From contig JAWPGT010000002.1 in the NCBI GenBank assembly GCA_034638255.1, forward strand, positions 1,798,001-1,862,000: DNA of 64,000 nucleotides, written 5' to 3'. The position numbers and the translations under genes were made by a program. Shown piece by piece: positions 59,043-64,000 of this stretch; the stretch's first letter is position 1, and each line of letters starts with the position of its first letter. The DNA comes from Coprinus comatus (taxonomy: Eukaryota > Basidiomycota > Agaricomycetes > Agaricales > Agaricaceae). The notes below the pieces were generated by a model, which saw only the letters and a program-made list of their open reading frames with translations, was not told where the DNA came from and made no database searches.

Positions 59043-60750
59043 TCAATTATAGTGCCTCAGAAGCACACCACCAACAACCTCCTCGTCTACACCCTTCTTG
59101 GCACCGGGTTTAAGTGGCTGAAGGCCCCCATACGCCCTGACCCTTGATTTGTTATAATCGCCAACGGTAGGGAAATGTCCATTCAACTGCCTTGATTCCT
59201 GAACTTCTGCGTTTCTTATTATTGGACTTTCTTCGATGGGTTTCAAGACAACGTCGTCATGAGCACTGCAGAAGTACAAAATTCCAACGCGTGTCTTGTT
59301 CTGTTGATCAACAGGTGGTTGGCGAACCCTAAACAGTCGATAGAAGATCCTATTTGTCAAATGCATGATCTGATTTGACCAATGAAAACAGACCTATGAA
59401 TAGTTGAACGGTAATAGCCTCCAGTGAGGAATTCAACCGCCTCTCCAATATTGACGAGCTATCGATCAGGTCAGTCCTCCGCCGAATAGAACAGATGGTA
59501 TATCCTTACAACTCCATTGTCAACATGTTTAACCCACTTCCACTCGCCATCTTTGTTCATAATCTGAAGAGAAGCAACTGGTTGGCTGAATAATAAAGTC
59601 AACGTGTTGAAATCTGCGGAAGGCGCGCAGTAAATGCATGAGTCTGAGTCTTCGGGAGTCACTGATCTCTAAATTTCAGGCAGTGCCATACCTGTATGTC
59701 CTTTCAACCAAACACCCCAGATTTATCTTCTTCTTCTTCGGACGCGGGAAGCTAACTCTTGCATTAGTATTGATCACTATTATTTATATGCCGTTCTTAC
59801 TATTTAACGAAACGTACTGATAACAGTCATGTAAGATTTGGACAAGTTCATGTCAAAAGGAACACATACGGAAAGTCTCCGCGTTGGCAGAATGATCATG
59901 AACCCTTACAAAATATTCTTCATCAAGTTCCAGGGTTAATGCGATGATGCTGTTTCCAAGTGCGTAAAAATAACTTCCAGATTGGTCAATAATAAGCGTA
60001 CCGAAGGAGAGGTTCAATGATGTTCGCATGAATCTGTTTAGCAAATGCATCTACTTCGGGTATGAATGGTCTCAAAGGTCGAGGATGTTCTCCATCAAGA
60101 ATTTCCCTAAAGTTCACTATGGCGACATTTCACGTTATCATCCATAACAGGGGTTCAGAGCATTATACGTACTGTTGTATTGTTCAATCTGATCGCGAAC
60201 GCCGCCAACAATATGCTACATAGTAATGGTGGCACATGAGCATAATCTATCTTTAGACGCCTATACTCATGTATCCCCTCACTCACCCAGAATTTACGAA
60301 GCTTATACCCTCTGTATGAACCGTTGACTCTCATATTTCCTACATATTTCTGTTTCTCTTCTTCACTCACGTTTTCAACTGCATAATTAGATAGATCAAA
60401 CATTCTGGTGAGCTTTTATTATTACATCATTATCAACATTTGTATTTCGTGCAATATATCAAATATTGAACTAACCTGTTCTTTTCCACCATCATGATTG
60501 ATAACATATAGGAAACCATCATTCTTAATTGCATCGTGTACCGCTTTGGTGAGACCTTTTCTGCCTTCTGGAGTTTTAGCTTTTGACAGATCAATTGTGG
60601 CTAAGTTTGCCCAGTCCACTAAATTGAATAGAAATGATAGTCAGCTTCAGTTCGGAGATGCATGTAGGTACGGCATTACGCACAGTTTTCTTTAGTAGGA
60701 GTGGCATGAACGTAATGAGGAACGGGAGGAACTTCAGTTGTAACCGTCAT
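59043..60750 (-). CDS. 2-oxoglutarate/Fe(II)-dependent oxygenase (isopenicillin N synthase-like)
   Basis: Non-haem iron oxygenase of the DIOX_N plus 2OG-FeII_Oxy type. Start MTVTTEVPPVPHYVHATPT. The N-terminal domain reads LATIDLSKAKTPEGRKGLTK, AVHDAIKNDGFLYVINHD, MFDLSNYAVENVSEEEKQKY, NGSYRGYKLRKFW. The iron triad is visible after splicing: GVWLKGHTD-FNTLTLLFSQP (His, Asp; an intron splits the Asp codon), then NIGEAVEFLTGGYYRSTIHR (distal His), followed by RVGILYFCS, whose Arg would bind 2-oxoglutarate. C-terminus VRAYGGLQPLKPGAKK. About 365 residues, nine or so introns. No linked biosynthetic core gene is visible, so the substrate cannot be inferred. It faces away from the formin across a 730-nt gap. 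Confidence 0.82.
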
Positions 60751-61480
60751 TATAAAAAAAGAAGACTTCACGAGAGGACTGCAGAATAAACAGGATTCCA
60801 GCCCCTTATATGTTGGAGCTATTACCCACTTTCAATCGAAATATATATAGCAAGAGAGAGAGATTGGTAAGAGGACAGCTCCATCATTGGTGTTTATGGG
60901 AAAAAGAGAATGTAAATGCACCAACAAGTGGTTAATTTTATCAAGCCGCCGGTAGATGGAGCTTTTGTAATTATAAGTAGCGCCTAGAATCCCAAAGATA
61001 AACGTAGTGCATGTGCTTGGAAAGTCAAATGTCCAAAGACCGGAACCACGCGTATGCTAGTCTAGCGTCTAGCATAGGTTATTTGGTTTTGCTGACATAT
61101 TCATAAGAAAGGTTCGATTGATAGTTCAGTAGTCACAACAACTTGAAGAAGTTTGCAGAGCAGGTTTGGGGGAGAAACTTGAGTTCAGAAATCAACACGC
61201 GCCTTTTGATTTTCACAAGACCGACCCTTATTTGGAACTCGGCCCCTATCTCAATCTCTCTTTCTAACTTCTCTGGGAAAAGTTCAAACGGCATATGAAC
61301 ACACACACATACATGCAACCAAAGCCCGTTGACATTACTAAACTTAGAGAGTGGGAATGTAAATAAAACAATTACACATACTGTCTAGTGACAGAAGAAT
61401 ATCACACTGTACGAAGTGAGGTATAGGAGGGTATATACAGAGAATGATATATATATGCAAGACTAGTACATAAATCTAAA
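60751..61480. other. Intergenic region
   Basis: Upstream of the oxygenase and downstream of the formin. No gene is recognised. An ACAC run is near 61300-61310. Confidence 0.5.
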
Positions 61481-64000
61481 TCATACTTCAAAATGGCTAA
61501 TCGGCCTAGCATTACCACCACTATTACCATCAAGGAATATCTTACTCAAAGGACGATCACGAGCTGGTCTCTTCCTACGTCTACCAGTGCGCATACTACG
61601 AATAGCTTGGTCAAGGTCTCCACGACCAACCGATTTGCCAGCTGCATATCCAATATCCGGTGCTGGGGTATTGGTGGTGGTAGTAATCCCATATTTTTGG
61701 CTTGATTGCCTTTGACGGTCTGGAATTTGGATAACAGATGAGAAGTTGGTGAGTGGTATAGACGGAAGGGCGATCTTACAGGTTTGTCGTCTTCGGAAGG
61801 AGCGGGTTGGTGCGTGACCATCGGTACCACCGGCTTCTGTTTAATCTGAGCATCATGTACCTCAAGAGCACATTTCTGTAGAGCCAATGAGTCGTCGTCA
61901 ATTACAAACAAGATATCACGCGCCTGGAGTGAAGTGGAAAAGGAAGCTACTAGTCCAAACAAGTCCTCGGGTTTGGGAGATTCAGAACTTGATTGAGAGC
62001 TCTCGCCATAGTACGCTAATAGCGATTTCAATTCTGCATCTAACGTGGTCGCCATATTGGATAGAGCGTTGATGGATTGTTCTACTTCTTGAACAAAAGG
62101 CTGGAAATAAGTGATATTAGCAATACGTCGCATTTCTGTTCTTATATATTCACCTCCATGACCTGGATAAACAGATCATCTGGACTTGTCAATCTCAGAC
62201 CCTTGTTATTCCCGACTTCAGTCTTAACCCTTCCAAGGCCAGCTGCAAGCTGATTGACAGAGTGAAGAAGAATCTGTACTGATACTAAACAACATCGTCA
62301 TTCCAAGTAAACTATACCAAATCTTCAAACACATACCTCGAGCAGCAGCTTCTAGGTTAGGCATATCATCAATAAACGTAGTAAGGGAAGGGTCTGTACG
62401 TAGAAGGACGCGTGCAAGATAATGCAACATGGTTGGACAATCTGGGCCCCCCTTCGCTGTCTTAGTATCCTTCAACTAGTACAGAATTAGAATAAGAAAA
62501 ACAGGTTATGGGGGGAACAAACCTTGGTAGAGCATCAAGCTGGAATCCAAGAGCACCTCCGCGGAATGTAGAACCATTCAACACATTCCCCATCGTCAAA
62601 ATAATCTTCAACAGCTTCTTGAATCTAGTAGAAGATTTCAATTCCCGGACGCATTGCGCAGTATGTTAAGCTCAGGACGAATTTCTTCAATATCAAGCTC
62701 TAGCTTTCGACGATATATCATACACTCGAGACGTTCTCCCAATCGCGGTATTGCCATGATCTATCTATGGAATGAGAATAATTCGGTTACTCCTGATGGA
62801 TTCTTACCTCATAGAAATATTGATCAGCCTTCGAGAGTTTTGAAATGTCGCCTTGGAAGCCTTTAATTCGTTCTATCTACAAGACACAAGATCAGAATCA
62901 AATTGCCGGTTTCAGACAGAGAATAAACCCATGCCTCTTCATACGTCGGAATCTGTTTAATGATAACTCTCAATTCATCAATCGAAAGTTTCGTATCATC
63001 GACTCTGAACAAAGCTTTCCGAATCTCGGGATAGCTCATCTTAATTCTCGACAACATGATAGCTAATGAAAAATCAGCCACCAGACATGACAAGAGAAAT
63101 TAAAATACACACCAATATGATTAGCACGTGTAATATCTAACACGGTAGTTACATTCTTCTTCTTAGCAGAAACAGCAGCAGCGGCAGGAGTGGTCTTCGC
63201 AGGGGTAGGTGTTGACGGGGTGTTTTCTATCACAAAGGTAGCTTCTAGATCATCAAAATCAAAATCAACATCTGCCACTGAGAAGTCATTCCAAACAGTC
63301 TCGGCGAGGTTCGAATTGTTCAATTTATTCCAAAAGAAGGGTTTGAGTTTCTTGCCCCTGGGTTGTATATGCTTGAATGCGCTGAAGTTAACAGCGGGAG
63401 GTGGAGGTGGAGGAGGTGCACCTAGCCCTGCAACAGGTGGCGGTGGCGGAGGCGGAGGCGGAGGGCCCCCAGACATTATGGAGGCTAAAGAGCCAGGTAC
63501 GGGGGGTGGAGGTGGGGGTGGAGGTGGGGGACCTCTCGCCATTACAGAGGCCAAAGAATTAGGTACGGGAGGAGGCGGAGGAGGCGGCGGCGGCGGCGGA
63601 GGAGGAGGAGGAGGAGGAGGAGGAGGAGGAGGAGAACTAGATACAGCAATTTGGGGCAAAAATCCGGCAGGTGCAGGGGGAGGCGGTGGAGGCGGTGGGG
63701 GTGGTGGAGGCGGGGGTGGTGAGTGTGCAAAACCTAGATCTCGAGAATCTGAAGGAGGTGGTGGAGGTGGGGGCGGTGGGGGTGGAGGCGGCGGGGCTGA
63801 CTTTGGAGAACTACTTTCTGCTGGAACTGGAGGAAGAGTCATAGCTCGTTTTTGTAATTTACCAGACGGAGGTGGTGGAGGTGGAGACTTCACTTTAAAC
63901 TCTTGCTCTGTCTTGGGTTTCGCAGCCAACAATACTTTCAAATCTGAAACCTCCTTCTCCAGCTGTGATACTTGTTCATCCCTCTGGTTCAATTTCTCTA
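61481..64000 (-). CDS. Formin (Bni1/SepA type), FH1-FH2 part; N-terminus beyond the right edge; three apparent frame breaks
   Basis: Actin nucleator of polarised growth and cytokinesis. From the right edge: a coiled coil (QLEKEVSDLKVLLAA), a very long FH1 of poly-Pro blocks (63380-63890), then FH2: KKLKPFFWNKLNNSNLAETV, ITRANHIG, MLSRIKMSYPEIRKALFRVD, IIKQIPTYEEA, ERLECMIYRRKLELDIEEIR, GNVLNGSTFRGGALGFQLDA (signature), TKTAKGGPDCPTMLHYLARV. The DAD-like tail is GRGDLDQAIRSMRTGRRRKR then RPLSKIFLDGNSGGNARPIS, ending HFEV (TGA 61481). Frame breaks by one missing base at about 62643 (tccgggaattg), 62522 (ctaccaaggt, LPK-LKD junction) and the T5 run 61694-61698 (before YGITTTT). Each is repaired by a single added base, and the code resumes well-conserved sequence. 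Sequencing error is more likely than loss. Confidence 0.88.
63380..63890. repeat. GGN-type triplet repeats encoding the FH1 poly-proline tracts
   Basis: Runs of GGA/GGT/GGC/GGG triplets on the plus strand encode Pro runs, several over 10 residues long, in the formin on the minus strand. Segments such as PPPVP-(N/G)-SLASVM and SLASIM recur, suggesting internal tandem duplication. Confidence 0.9.

Noticed and set aside
63542..63730. His/Leu-rich frame inside the formin FH1 region
   Set aside because: Frame-shifted reading of the poly-proline triplets.

Overview
The window is intron-dense nuclear DNA of a mushroom-forming basidiomycete (Agaricomycetes-like). Support for this: genes carry many 50-70 nt GT-AG introns, spacing is tight, there is a class I hydrophobin with the 8-Cys pattern, and secreted S28 and S53 peptidases and basidiomycete-type multi-membrane proteins are present. 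Conserved eukaryotic core genes anchor the annotation. No prokaryotic features, CRISPR arrays or convincing tRNA/rRNA genes were seen. The species cannot be named from sequence alone.

Layout. 1-9.4 kb: 5' part of an S28 peptidase (-), a large multi-membrane protein (+), THO complex subunit THOC3/TEX1 (-), an epoxide-hydrolase-type alpha/beta hydrolase (-). 9.8-12.4 kb: a Barentsz/CASC3-like exon-junction-complex protein (+). 13.3-25.2 kb: an inverted duplication. Two near-identical copies of an uncharacterised four-exon gene (called X here) lie head-out on arms of about 1.5 kb and enclose two tandem S53 sedolisins (-) and eIF3m (+). 25.4-43 kb: housekeeping block with a DUF2009/UPF0652-like B-box protein (-), a STIMATE/TMEM110-family protein (-), SEC18/NSF (+), phosphatase inhibitor 2 (+), MTD1-type methylene-THF dehydrogenase (+), ORMDL (-) and a Virilizer-domain protein of the m6A-writer type (+). 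44-64 kb: a 7TM-like protein (+), two related MDR dehydrogenases (+) on either side of a hydrophobin (+) and a hAT-like MITE, a small membrane protein (-), a 2-oxoglutarate/Fe(II) oxygenase (-), and a Bni1-type formin (-) that runs off the right edge.

Most genes do not form a pathway; they are independent housekeeping genes sharing short divergent promoters (SEC18/STIMATE 119 nt, Virilizer/ORMDL 64 nt between start codons). THOC3, Barentsz and Virilizer all act in nuclear mRNA processing. STIMATE, SEC18 and ORMDL all act on the ER/secretory system. I see no evidence that either grouping is more than coincidence.

Most notable observations: (1) the inverted gene-X duplication, whose outer edges coincide with a CGGATCAAA-N4-CACGTGGA motif; (2) an apparent hAT-type MITE with 105-nt near-perfect terminal inverted repeats carrying outward TATA-like boxes; (3) repeated one-base frame breaks in conserved genes (SEC18 P-loop, MTD1, Virilizer, one MDR gene, three in the formin), best explained by residual indel errors in the assembly, which must be resolved before these gene models are used; (4) a probable 5-nt microexon near the Virilizer 3' end.
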